Assembly: GCF_036625195.1 (NCBI RefSeq)
Contig: NZ_JAZKUG010000001.1
Coordinates: 4,588,001-4,652,000, forward strand
Length of the DNA: 64,000 nt
Direction: 5' to 3'
From: Accumulibacter sp.
GTDB lineage: Bacteria; Pseudomonadota; Gammaproteobacteria; Burkholderiales; Rhodocyclaceae
Positions 37,537-48,200 of the stretch are shown here, in pieces. A model generated the notes under the pieces. That model did no database searches, was not told the DNA's origin, and saw only the letters and a program-made list of their open reading frames with translations. Position 1 is the first letter of the stretch; the number at the start of each line of letters is the position of its first letter. The position numbers were made by a program, and so were the translations under genes.

Positions 37537-38862
37537 TTGCACGTTCTCTTTCTCCAAGGACCGTCGTCATTCTACATGCACGAGGTGGCGCGCGAGTTGA
37601 TCGCCCGTGGTCACCGCGTCTCGCGCATCAACCTGCATCTCGGCGACCGCCTGTTCTGGCGCCTGCCGGCGCGCGACTACCGCGGCGGCATCGATGGCTG
37701 GCGGAAGTACATCGCCCACTTCCTGGATGAGCATCCGATCACGCATCTCTTCCTGCTCGGCGACCGGCGACCGCATCACCGGATCGCCATCGAGGAGGCT
37801 CGCGCCCGCAGCGCCGAGATCATCTGCAGCGAACTCGGCTACCTGCGACCGGACTGGCTGGTTCTCGAACGCGACGGCATGGGCACCCATTCGCGCATGC
37901 CGCGCGATCCCGCGCTCATCCGCTCGCTGGCGCAGCAGTACCCGGTGCCTGACCTGACTGTGTGCTGCACCACCCCGTTCTGGCGGCTGGCGATGCTCGA
38001 CGTGGTCTACAACGTCGCAGAGGTACTGTCGCGTCCGCTCTACCCGGGCTACCGTCGGCACGCGATCCACCACCCTTTCGCCGAGTACGCGGCCTGGCTA
38101 CGGCGCTGGATCCTTGGCGGCGCCGAGCGACGACGCACGGCGCAGACCCTCACCGCACTGCAGCAGCAGGACGTGCCAACCTTCGTGCTACCGCTGCAAC
38201 TCTCGACCGATTACCAGATCCGCGACCATTCCCGCTACCCAGACATGCCGGCGGCGGCGCGCGAGATCCTCGCTTCCTTCGCCGCGCATGCGCCAGAGCC
38301 CTCCCGACTGGTCGTCAAGGTGCACCCGCTCGACCCCGGTCTCACCCCGTGGCCAAAGGTCATCGGCGAGATCGCGGCACAACTCGGGGTGGCCAACCGC
38401 GTTCATTGCGTCAGCAGCGGTGATGTGGTCGTAATGCTGCGTCGGGCGAGGGGCTGCGTGCTGGTCAACAGCACCGTCGGCATCTCGGCCCTGGTCGTCG
38501 GTTGTCCGCTGAAGGTCATGGGCAGCGCCATTTTCGACGTCGCCGGCCTGAGCTTCGGCGGCCCACTGGAGCGCTTCTGGCTTGCTCCGGAACCACCAGA
38601 TAGCGACCTCGTCCGCGATTTCATTCGGCTCCTGGCCGGCGCGCTGCACGTGCGCGGCGGCTACTACACCCGGGAAGGCTTGGCGGTGGCGGTTCCCGCA
38701 ACGGTGCAGCGCCTCGAGGAAGGACTGCCGTGGCTGCCCGAGCGCGACGTCGAGGAGTCGGCGCTGGGCCGGGGGGAAACACGGAGCAATAGGCCCCCCC
38801 ACGATGTGGCCGGTGGCCCTACCCGCCTGCTCGAGAAGTCACCTGGTCCCGGCCGGCCGTGA
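37537..38862 (+). CDS. wcbO: KpsS/CapS-family capsule polysaccharide protein, WcbO-like
   Basis: A protein of about 441 residues beginning HVLFLQGPSSFYMHEVARELIARGH, the signature start of the KpsS/Capsule_synth family. In group 2 capsules KpsS adds the first beta-linked Kdo to a lysophosphatidylglycerol anchor, and KpsC extends it. Later blocks VVKVHPLDPG and GCVLVNSTVGISALVVG are also typical of the family (nucleotide-sugar side of a GT-B fold). No ATG suits the N-terminus; TTG 37537 is the best start. The last 50 residues are low-complexity. It is divergent from the SDR gene. KpsC and capsule exporters are not in the window. Confidence 0.75.
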   Translation: MHVLFLQGPSSFYMHEVARELIARGHRVSRINLHLGDRLFWRLPARDYRGGIDGWRKYIAHFLDEHPITHLFLLGDRRPHHRIAIEEARARSAEIICSELGYLRPDWLVLERDGMGTHSRMPRDPALIRSLAQQYPVPDLTVCCTTPFWRLAMLDVVYNVAEVLSRPLYPGYRRHAIHHPFAEYAAWLRRWILGGAERRRTAQTLTALQQQDVPTFVLPLQLSTDYQIRDHSRYPDMPAAAREILASFAAHAPEPSRLVVKVHPLDPGLTPWPKVIGEIAAQLGVANRVHCVSSGDVVVMLRRARGCVLVNSTVGISALVVGCPLKVMGSAIFDVAGLSFGGPLERFWLAPEPPDSDLVRDFIRLLAGALHVRGGYYTREGLAVAVPATVQRLEEGLPWLPERDVEESALGRGETRSNRPPHDVAGGPTRLLEKSPGPGRP

Positions 38863-38954
38863 CGGACACGGCGCCACTTGGGCGGTCGCCTGACCGCTTC
38901 ACACCGCCAGGCTTTCCCCCTGCCGGTGGTTGCCTCGCCCGTACCCGCACCACT

Positions 38955-38974
38955 CCCGGCTCACGTGGGCCGGG
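38955..38974 (+). terminator. Weak terminator candidate after the KpsS-like gene
   Basis: CCCGGC and GCCGGG form a 6-bp stem around an 8-base loop about 90 bases beyond the stop codon. It is followed by CTTCGGCTTTC rather than a proper T tract, so Rho-independent function is doubtful. Confidence 0.25.
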
Positions 38975-39174
38975 CTTCGGCTTTCAGCAGAAAATGTGAA
39001 CTCATGGTCCTGGCTCATGCGGGTGAGTCATGAGGATCAGTGCAGGGCCCTGCGGGCTCGCAGAGTTCGGCAGCAAGCACAAAGTCGTCGCCAGCGCGGA
39101 GCCCGACCGCGGCTAGGCGTGCGTGCTCCAGAATGCCGGAGTGCCGCAGAGTTTCCCGCGTTTTGAGGACCTGA

Positions 39175-39192
39175 GCGCTCAAGAAAGAGCGC
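39175..39192. repeat. Perfect inverted repeat in the giant gene's upstream region
   Basis: GCGCTC-AAGAAA-GAGCGC, a 6-bp stem with a 6-base loop, lies about 90 bases before the giant gene's ATG. It may be an operator or part of the leader RNA. Confidence 0.35.
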
Positions 39193-39280
39193 AAGAAGCA
39201 GTCCTTATGTTCCATAATTGCTGCAGTTCTTGCGACGGCATCGTGCGTCGTCAACGCCATCCCACGCGGAGTGAACTCTC

Positions 39281-42200
39281 ATGTCCCTGACAGCGATCCT
39301 TGCTTTCCTCCAGAGCAGAAACCGCGCGCGGCGCGATCCGTCACCAGCGGACGTCGAGAATTCGGCCAGAGCAGCTCAGCGGCTGATCTGCGAGCCACTC
39401 GAGCCGCGACTGCTGCTTTCGGCTGACCTGTCGCTGGGGGAAGTCGCTGACAGCTTCAGGACGAATGACATCCATCCCGCCGGGGTGACGGTCATCACGC
39501 ATGGATTCCAACTCGGGGATTCGACAGGTGACTCCCTTTTGAGCGTGGCGAACGCCATCTACAACTTCGCTGATACCAAGGGATCTGCCTGGCTGCTCGA
39601 TTATGACATACCCTCACCGGGCGCTGTCGCGGGCTTCGACAAGAACCAGTCCCGTTTGCCCGATGCCAGCCAGAAAGGTGAGTCGGGCGAAGTCGTCATC
39701 CTTTTTGACTGGGCTGCCGACTCCAATGAGCCGTCGGCTGGCTGGACCGAAGCCGCCGGCGACGCGCTCTTCAGCCTTCTGGCCGGGCTCGACCTGATCG
39801 ACCCGACGGCCGGTGCCGACAACCCGACTCTGCATTTCATCGCCCATAGCTTTGGCTCGGCAGTGACCAGTGAAGCGGTTGAGCGGCTGGCGTACTACAA
39901 GGTACCGGTCGATCAGGTCACACTGCTTGATCCTCACGATTTCTCGCAGCGGTTGTATTTTGACACGGAGCAGGACCAGAAATCACTGGCGTTTCCCGAG
40001 GACTATGGTGTCTCGATCTGGGACAACGTGGACTTTGCGGATGTCTACTACCAGACCAGGGGACTCAATTCCAGGTTCGCCCCGGATCGTATCGTTCCCT
40101 TGGGCCGTGCTATTCCTGGCGCTTTCAACCGATTCCTTGATGACGAGTTACCCGCGGTCGGACTGCTCAATCCCTATGATCCGGTGCTTCCTGGATATGC
40201 GAACTCATTGGTCGGAGGTGACCACTCCTATGTCTGGGACACCTATTACCTATCGACCATCCCTGGCGCGCTCGAATATGACGGCGCGAAGAACGAGTAC
40301 GTTGAGTGGCGAGACTTGGATGGCGATGGGCAGACAGGAGAAAGACTTGCCGGCCCCGCCAACAGAGTCGCCGCCCAACAGCGAACAGAAACCGGGTTTG
40401 CGCATTCGGCACTCGCCGGTGGCCGTTCGCGCCAGCCCGCACGAGTCTTTTCCGGCCTCACATCCAGCGTCGGCGATGACCCTTACAAACACACGCCAGG
40501 CCATAAGGCCGATTCAGGGTTGGACAACGTGCGTTGGGAGCCTGCCTGGTCACCGTATGGCGACGCGAATCAGGGCGGGGGGCTGGTCAATGGGAACTTC
40601 TCGAAGACAGGCGCGGATCCACAAGAGCGGGCACTAAGTATATATGAGGAGTATGTCTTTCCTGGCTGGACACATCATGGCGGTGGTGGCCAGGGACCTG
40701 TTCTTTCATCAGTCTTCAATAATGATCCTGGCCTGCAGTTAACGCCGAACGCCCCGGGAAGAAGCCATAATCTGTTCTACCTGCCCCTCGACGCAAGCCA
40801 CCTGACGTTTGACCTGGATGTGGTCAATCCGGGCGATGACGAGTTGCTCGTCTATTTGGGCGACTGGTCGAATCAGCCTGGTTCCGGGGCGAACAACCGC
40901 ATCCTGGATTCGATCCGACTCGGCTCGCCCGGGAAACGAACCGTCGAACTGCCGTTTTCCGATATCACGCAACTCAACGCGGCGCACACGCTCGGCTTCC
41001 AGCTTGTAACCGGGGATGCTGATCCCAGGATCACGGCCCAGGTTAGATTGGACAATGTCCGAATCGAATCGCAAAGGACGTCTGCCGGCAAGACCGGAGA
41101 CATCGTCGTCGTCCAGCTGGGCGAGTTGCCGGATGGGACAGTGTTTGCGCCGGATAAGGTAAATTTGAGCCTTGCCAACGGGACGACACTCGATCTCAAG
41201 CCTCTCGCGGCCAACGTGTACGAGATTCAGACGCGGGGTGACAGCATATCGATCGGAACACTTCTCCTTTCCGATGCGATTGACGGTGAGCCTTTCAGCA
41301 GCAGCGGGCGCGCCTATTTCGCGCCAAATGTCGTGGGCACCACGTCAATTGTCGATCCTGATCCTGCACGGGGCTTCCAAGGCATCATACGGGGATCTCT
41401 GCGCACTTCCCTCTTCACCGGGTTACCCAGCTTGCCCGGTGGCGAACGCCGTTTTCAAATCAATGTCGCAGCCGGCTTGTCCAGCAGCGGCGCGGCAGCC
41501 ATAACTTCATCATCATCGACAATCGATATTCTTCAAATCCAGCAGCGGCTGGCCTATCATGGCTTTCCCAATCCCAAGGGAGATCCGCTGAAGCTCGACG
41601 GTGTGATGGGATTGCGCACTCTCCATGCGATCGGACTGTTCAATGCCGCCGTCCGGGGAGAGGATGCGCACACACCCAGTCGCGAGGTCGATCTGCTGTG
41701 GATCAACAGTCAGCAGGCACCCGATTGGGTCGAGATCACTGCCACAGCGGGTTTGACGATCGAGCCGGCTGTCGTGGGCGGAGCAAACCCGGAGCGCTGG
41801 GCAACGAGTTGGACCGCCGAGTTGATCGCTCAAGCCGCCCGCTCCAACCGAGACAGTGGTGCGCCCGCCCTGAAGCTGCGCAGTGCCAGCCTGGTGGGCG
41901 GGGGCGAGACGCCCTGGCACGATCGCTATGAAGCCCACGACGATCTGCACGAAACCGGGTTGCAAGTTGATTTCGATGTTCCCTCCCACAATGAACCGTT
42001 CGACAGTAACGGCCGGCTGATTTCCGGCCGTACGGCCTTCTTCAGGACGGTGGAACATGCGGGTGTCAGTTACGTCGCGGGTCCGGGAACGATGATCGTC
42101 GTTCGGAACAGTTCGGGCGGCTATCGGACCGCTGATTCCGCGCAGGCGGGTTTCAACTGGGGGGTCGCCCTTCGCGGCAGCGACGCCCTGAACGACCAGG

Positions 42201-45200
42201 CCATTCTGCGGGCCATCAGGAACCTGATCGTCGACCCGGATACCGGGTATCGGCTGGCGGATGTGCGCAAACAGATCAGTTCATTCATCGGCCGGTCACT
42301 GAGCAACGGCGCCAAGGTCGAGAGCGTCTATTTCAACGATCCCCGCCTGTGGGACGATCCACAACTGAAGGACAAGGTGCAATTCAAGCCCGGCAACGCC
42401 GGCGTCTTTCAGGTCAACGTCAAGGCGCCGCCTGTGCAGGTCAGCGAGAAGAACATTCCAAGGTCTGCGGCGAACGCGCTGAACGCGGGGCTCAGCGGAC
42501 TCGAGAGCGCGATCAGGCTTGCCAAGCTCGCCCGGCCGCCCGGGAGCGGCTCTGCGGACAACGAAGTTGCGAGCGCAAGCGGCTTGGCCAGGATGGCCAG
42601 TCAGACGGATGGCGGCCCTGCGGACGAACTCGCGCTGCTGCAGAACGAGCTTCCGCTTCTTGGCAAGAGCCTGGCAGACCTGATCCCCGCCGATGAACTG
42701 CTCGGTGCTCTGCGCGACGTTGTCGCCGACTACATGAACTCGACGGCAACGCCGACCGCCGAAGGACTGGTGCAGGCCCTGCGTTCATTCACCGAGCAGC
42801 AGACCGGCTTTGCAGCCACTCCGGGAGCTTCGTCGCTCAGCTTCGTCGTCGACGGAGACCGGATTCGTTTCGCCGGAGTGAGCCTCAACGCCCAGCGAAC
42901 CGTCAGTCTGCCGATCAGCCTGGGCGAATGGGGCGAGAGCGCCGGCATCGCCCTCAAACCCGATACCGCTGTCGCGGTCAGCCTGTCGCTGACCGCCACG
43001 CTTGACTTCACCCTCGACCTCACACCGGGTCTGGCAGAGGGACAGGCTTTCATCGTCGATGATTTCGACGTCACGCTGGCAGTCAAGGCGGACGTGGCGG
43101 ATCTCGATGCCGATCTGCGTCTCGGGATCGTCGACGCGAGAATCCGCGATGGTCATCTCGCGCTGGATGCGGCCGTCACGCTGGCGCTGCGGGACGAGGT
43201 CAAAGGCCAGAGCATCTCCGCGCTCAGTGCCGAACCGGCTTCCCGGATTTTCTCGCTCGACTGCGGCAACCCGTCGCTGGTGGGCAACCTGCCCGTGGAC
43301 GTCTCCGCCGCGGCACGGCTGATTGGCTTGCCGTCGACGCAGACCCTGAACATACCGATCAGCCTTGCCGGCGGCGATTTCTGCGACGGTCTGAGAAACC
43401 CGTTCGATTTTTCGGGCCTTGGCGATCTGAAAGGCCTGGGGAGCATCCAGTGGCCCGATTTCTCGAATGCCCTGCAGGACCTCGCTGAATGGTTGAACCG
43501 TATCGCCAGCAAGGGTCGCTCCGGAGATTCGCCTGCCTTGCGTGGCCTGAACTGGCAGATGCCGGAAGTCTCGTGGCCAAACTTCGGGCGAATCCAGTTA
43601 CCCGACATTGACATTCCCGGTCTGGGAAAATGGCTGATCGACAGACTCTATTCACTGCGGTTGCCGTCCTTCGGAAGTGGCGACGCGGACAGCGCGCCTG
43701 CGGTCCACCCGGCAAATCCTTTTGCTTGGCCGTCGCTCAGCGACTTTCTGGACCAGTTCAACGGAGTCGTCCTGCCAACGATCGACCTCGGCAAGCGCGT
43801 TCTCACCTTCGACCTCAATCTCGACGAGAGCCTGGCGCCGCTGTCGAACGCGACTTCCATACGGATCGGCAACAGCGACGTCCCGATCGAGTTCAAGGGC
43901 CGACTGACCGGAGGATTGAGACTCGGTGTCGAGATCGCCCAGCTCGGCAGGGACTTCGTGCTGGCGGATGGCACGCCGCTGGCCGCCCTGAATGGTGGCA
44001 GGGGCGTCGTCGCTCCACGGCCGCAGGCCAACGACATCGCGCTCACCCTGCACGATGGTTCCGCTTTCGAAGTCGATTTCGACGGGGCGACCACCGTCGG
44101 TGATGTCATCCGCGCCATCCAGAACGCCGCGCCGACGGTCTTGCGGGGAGGTATCACCAGTGCCGCCGTTTCGGTCGCCCTGAATACAGAGCGAAAGTCC
44201 CTGGTCCTGAAGGACGAAACGGAAGGGACGGGAACCTTTTCTGTTCAAGCGATCAATGGCTCGTTGTTTGGCGCACCCGGTTACGGGCTGGGCATCACCG
44301 GATCGGATTCGACCGGCGTCGACGCCAACGCTGACGGCCTCCAGGATGTGGGCGATGGCCTGATCATTGGGCAGAGCCTGCATGGAGATACGCTGGCGCA
44401 GCACCTCTTCGTCGATCTGTCCGACCCCGCCAGGCAGGCGAGCCTTGGCTTTGCCGCTGATGTGCTGCTCCCGGACGTCGATGCCCGGATCGACCTCGGC
44501 GTTCTCGGCGTCAATGTGGAGAATGGCAGCGGTGCGCTGCACGGCGAAGCGAGCATCGTCTTCGCGGACCCCGTTCTGGGTACTCAGGCGGGTGGCGTCA
44601 CCGGCGCCAGCGATCAGCGCATCACTCTGGCGGAGATCGGCGAAATCATTTCGCAAAGCGGCCGTGCGCTGGGCGCCAACGAGACCACTTCGCAAGTGAT
44701 TTCGCAGGCTTTGTCGCAACTCGTCGCCGAAGCCGATTTTTCAGGGAACTTCCAGCTCACCCTCCCGCTTGCCACCACCGGCGCTCTGGGAGGCACCCTG
44801 GCCGCAGTAGCGTTTACCGACGCCAATGGCGATGGCCGGACCGAGCCGGCCGTGATCGTCGATTGGTCCGATCTCGAAGACTTGTCGACGCTCGACGTCG
44901 TCACACGCGACATGCGCGAAGTCGATGGTCTGCAGAACCTCGCCATCGGAGAAATCGTCGGCGGGCTGCGGCGAGTGCAACGTTCAATCGACCAGATCGA
45001 AAGCACGGCCGTATTCCGCGAGAAGATTCCGGGGGTCGGCAAGAGCATCAACCAACTCGTCGACTTTTCCGACTCATTCGGTCGCTTCGTCGATGCCTTC
45101 GAACGGCAACCGGGTCAGACGATCAACGATCTGCGGCAGGCGCTCGAACAGGCGATCGATGGCATGCGTTCGCCCGGCAATCCGGGCGCCCAGGACCCCG

Positions 45201-48200
45201 GGAAGGCAGACGTCGCCTTTTCTGACCACATTCTCGACCTGAGCCTGGACTTCAGCACTTTCGGTGCAACCGAGGATCTGCCGCTGGAGCTGGAACTGGG
45301 CGCACTCGGCGGTCTCGGCAGCGTCATTGCCGCCGATGCGAAGGTCGATCTGGCCCATCTGGCCGAGTTCAATCTCGATCTGCAGATCGATCTCACCAAC
45401 CCGACGAGCCCGGTGTTCTATGTTCGGGATTCGAGTGCATTCAAACTCGGAGCCGGCGTCTTGAGCCAGGGTCTGAGCTTTTCGGCGGGTTATGGTCCTC
45501 TCGGATTTACCATCCCCGCCACGGACCCGGTAAACGGCCGCAGGAGCGAACTGCGCATCGACGACGGGACACCGATCGTCATTCACGGCGACCGGCCGGC
45601 CGAGCACCTGGCGACCTGGACCGTGAGCGTCGTTGACGATGACGGAGTCGGCGGTGACGGCCGCTATGCGCTGTTCTCGGATTTTGGTCTCGACAAACTG
45701 TCGTCCGACCTGGACGGGCAGGCGCATGTCTATCTGCCGGTCTACAAGCGGAACCAGAGTGCGCCGCTCGATCCTGTGCAGCGTGCCATCGATATCCAGG
45801 TCCTCGACATCGGCCAGCCTGCCAGCACCACCACGATCGCGATCCCCAACTTCATCAACGCCCTATCCGGGCTCGGCGACCTCGCGAACAGCCTGGGGGA
45901 TGTCTGGAGTTCCTTGTCCGAAGGCTGGGATGGCGTCTTCGGCGCACTTGGCGCCGCGCTCGACTCGGGCGTCCTGGGTGTGCGCATCCCGTTCATTGGC
46001 GACAAGCTGGCAGAAGCCGAGTCGTTCCTCGAGCGCTTGCGAACCGATTTCAGTGGCGCGCTGACCGGAGTTACCGCGCAGAATGCCACGGGTATCCGGC
46101 AACTGCTGTTCGACCTGCTCGGCCCAAGCAGTACGCGCCAGAATTCATGGCTCGCTGACCGCGACGGAGATCGCGATGTGGACCTGCAGGACATCGACGT
46201 GCAAACGACCGCCGACGAGGTCCGATTCAACCTGGTTCTCCATCAGGACGTCGCGCTGGGCGAGATCCCGCTCTCCTTCGACCTCGGGCTGCCGGGCCTC
46301 TTCGAGCTCGAAAGCGTCGGCGGCATGCAGTTCGGGCTCGGTTTCGACTTCAAGCTGGGCTTCGGCCTCAGCAAGAGCGATGGCTTCTTCCTCGACACCA
46401 GCGCACAGGACGAACTCACCCTGAGGCTCGGGGCGACGATTCCCGGTTACCACGCCAACGGGCGCATCGGTTTCGTGAACATCGAGGTGCACGACGATGC
46501 CCGGGATCCCTCCTTCCTGGGTGGAAGCTTCAGTGTCGACCTCCAGGATCCCGACCACGATGGCAGGCTGACCTATGCCGAGGTCACCGCCGCCTCCCTC
46601 AGCCAGCTACTGCAGGCCAGCTTCACCGGTGGTGCCGAGATCAATCTCGAGATTCAGGCGACGGTCGATGACAATCCGAATTTCCCGTCGGTCCGCGGCG
46701 ATTTCCACGTCATCTGGGATCTCAGCGAGAACGATACCACCCGCAACCAGGAGAGCGTCGGTGAGACGCCGCAGATCTGGGTCGACCACGTCGAACTGAA
46801 CATCGGCGAGTTCGTGAACAATCTCCTGGGTTCCACCTTGCGTGACATCAAGCAGACGCTCGACCCCCTTGCGCCTGTGCTCGACTTCCTCACCGAGCCG
46901 CTGCCCATCATCTCCGGACTTGCCGGGAGCAATTTCACCATCGTTGACGTCGTTGGCCTGTTCTCCGGAAAGGATGTGTCGGGAATCAAGAAATTCATCG
47001 CCACGATGGACACCATCTCCGACGTGATCAGCGGCATTTCCGCAATCAGCGCAGATGGCTGGATACAGATCGGCGATGACCTGTTCAAGGGTCTGATTGA
47101 CGGCAAGCAGGCGCAGGACGCGAACGGCAAGCCACAAATCAGCAGCCAGGGCGGCGATTTTTCGGTGATGCAGAACGCTTTTGGCGGCGTCAAGACACAG
47201 ACGGATCGCCTGAACAGTTACGGCGGTTTCCGGATTCCCATCCTCGACAATCCGGCAAGCCTTCTTGGCCTGCTCGTCGGGCGTCCCGTCGATCTGATCA
47301 GCTACGAGATGCCGCCGCTGCCGCTGGACTGGAGCATGCAAAGCCCGCCGATCGGGCCGATCTTCCCGCCCTTCCCGATCTTCCTGATCGTCCGCGGAGA
47401 AATCGACGGACTGATCCAGTTTGGCTTCGGTGTAGACACGCAAGGCTTCTACATCAGCGATCACATCGTCGATGGGCGGGATCAGCCTGAATTGACGTTG
47501 GGGTCGTACCTGAACCTCAACGCGGAACTCAAACTCGGGTTTGCCGCGGCCGGTGTCTATGGTGGCGTACGCGGCAACGTCTGGTTCGATCTACACGATG
47601 ACACCCCCGACAACAAGATTCGCATCAGCGATCTCGAGAAGAGCCTTGAACTCGGCCCGCAGTTCATCTTTGACACGCGGGGTGCCGTGGGCCTGGATTT
47701 CGGCGCTTACCTCAAGGTGGGTTTCGACACCTGGCTCGGTTTCATTACGCTCTATCAGGCAAGCATCTCCCAGTTCATGCCGTTGCTCAGTTTCGACGTC
47801 CCTCGCCCGAGCAACATCCCGGTTCTCGCCGAGCTCGACTCGAGCACGGGGCAACTGAATCTGAACGTCGGGACCCGCGCCCACCTTCGACAACACGGCA
47901 ACACCGCCGACGGCAACGAGACGTTCCGCGTTTCGCAGGGAAGCACCGCGGACCGCGTGATCGTCGAGGCCTTCGGCGTCAAGCAGGAATACGCGGGCGT
48001 CGCGCGCATCCAGGCCAATGGCGGAGCCGGCGATGACCAGATCAACGTGGCTGCCGGGCTTGGCCTGAGCGTCGAGATCTACGGCGGCGCGGGCAACGAT
48101 ACCCTCACCGCTGGTGGCGGCATGGCCCTTCTCGATGGCGGTGACGGCGACGATCGGCTCACCGGCGGCACGAAGGCCGACCGGCTGCGCGGCGGCGCCG

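Larger units (their letters stand above)
38863..39280. other. 418-bp region without a supported gene, upstream of the giant protein
   Basis: I see no convincing gene. It contains two hairpins (38955-38974 and 39175-39192), a CAGGGCCCTG palindrome and a GGAG ribosome site (39268-39271) serving the giant gene. An 81-codon frame on the minus strand (39260-39015) is not like any family I know. Base composition turns visibly less GC-rich here and stays so through the following gene, so this may be a boundary of separately acquired DNA. The promoter of the giant gene should be here, but no good box pair was found. Confidence 0.5.

Noticed and set aside
39015..39260. 81-codon minus-strand frame upstream of the giant gene
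   Set aside because: Composition is not absurd, but there is no good ribosome site, no recognised family, and it occupies the region where the giant gene's control signals should be.
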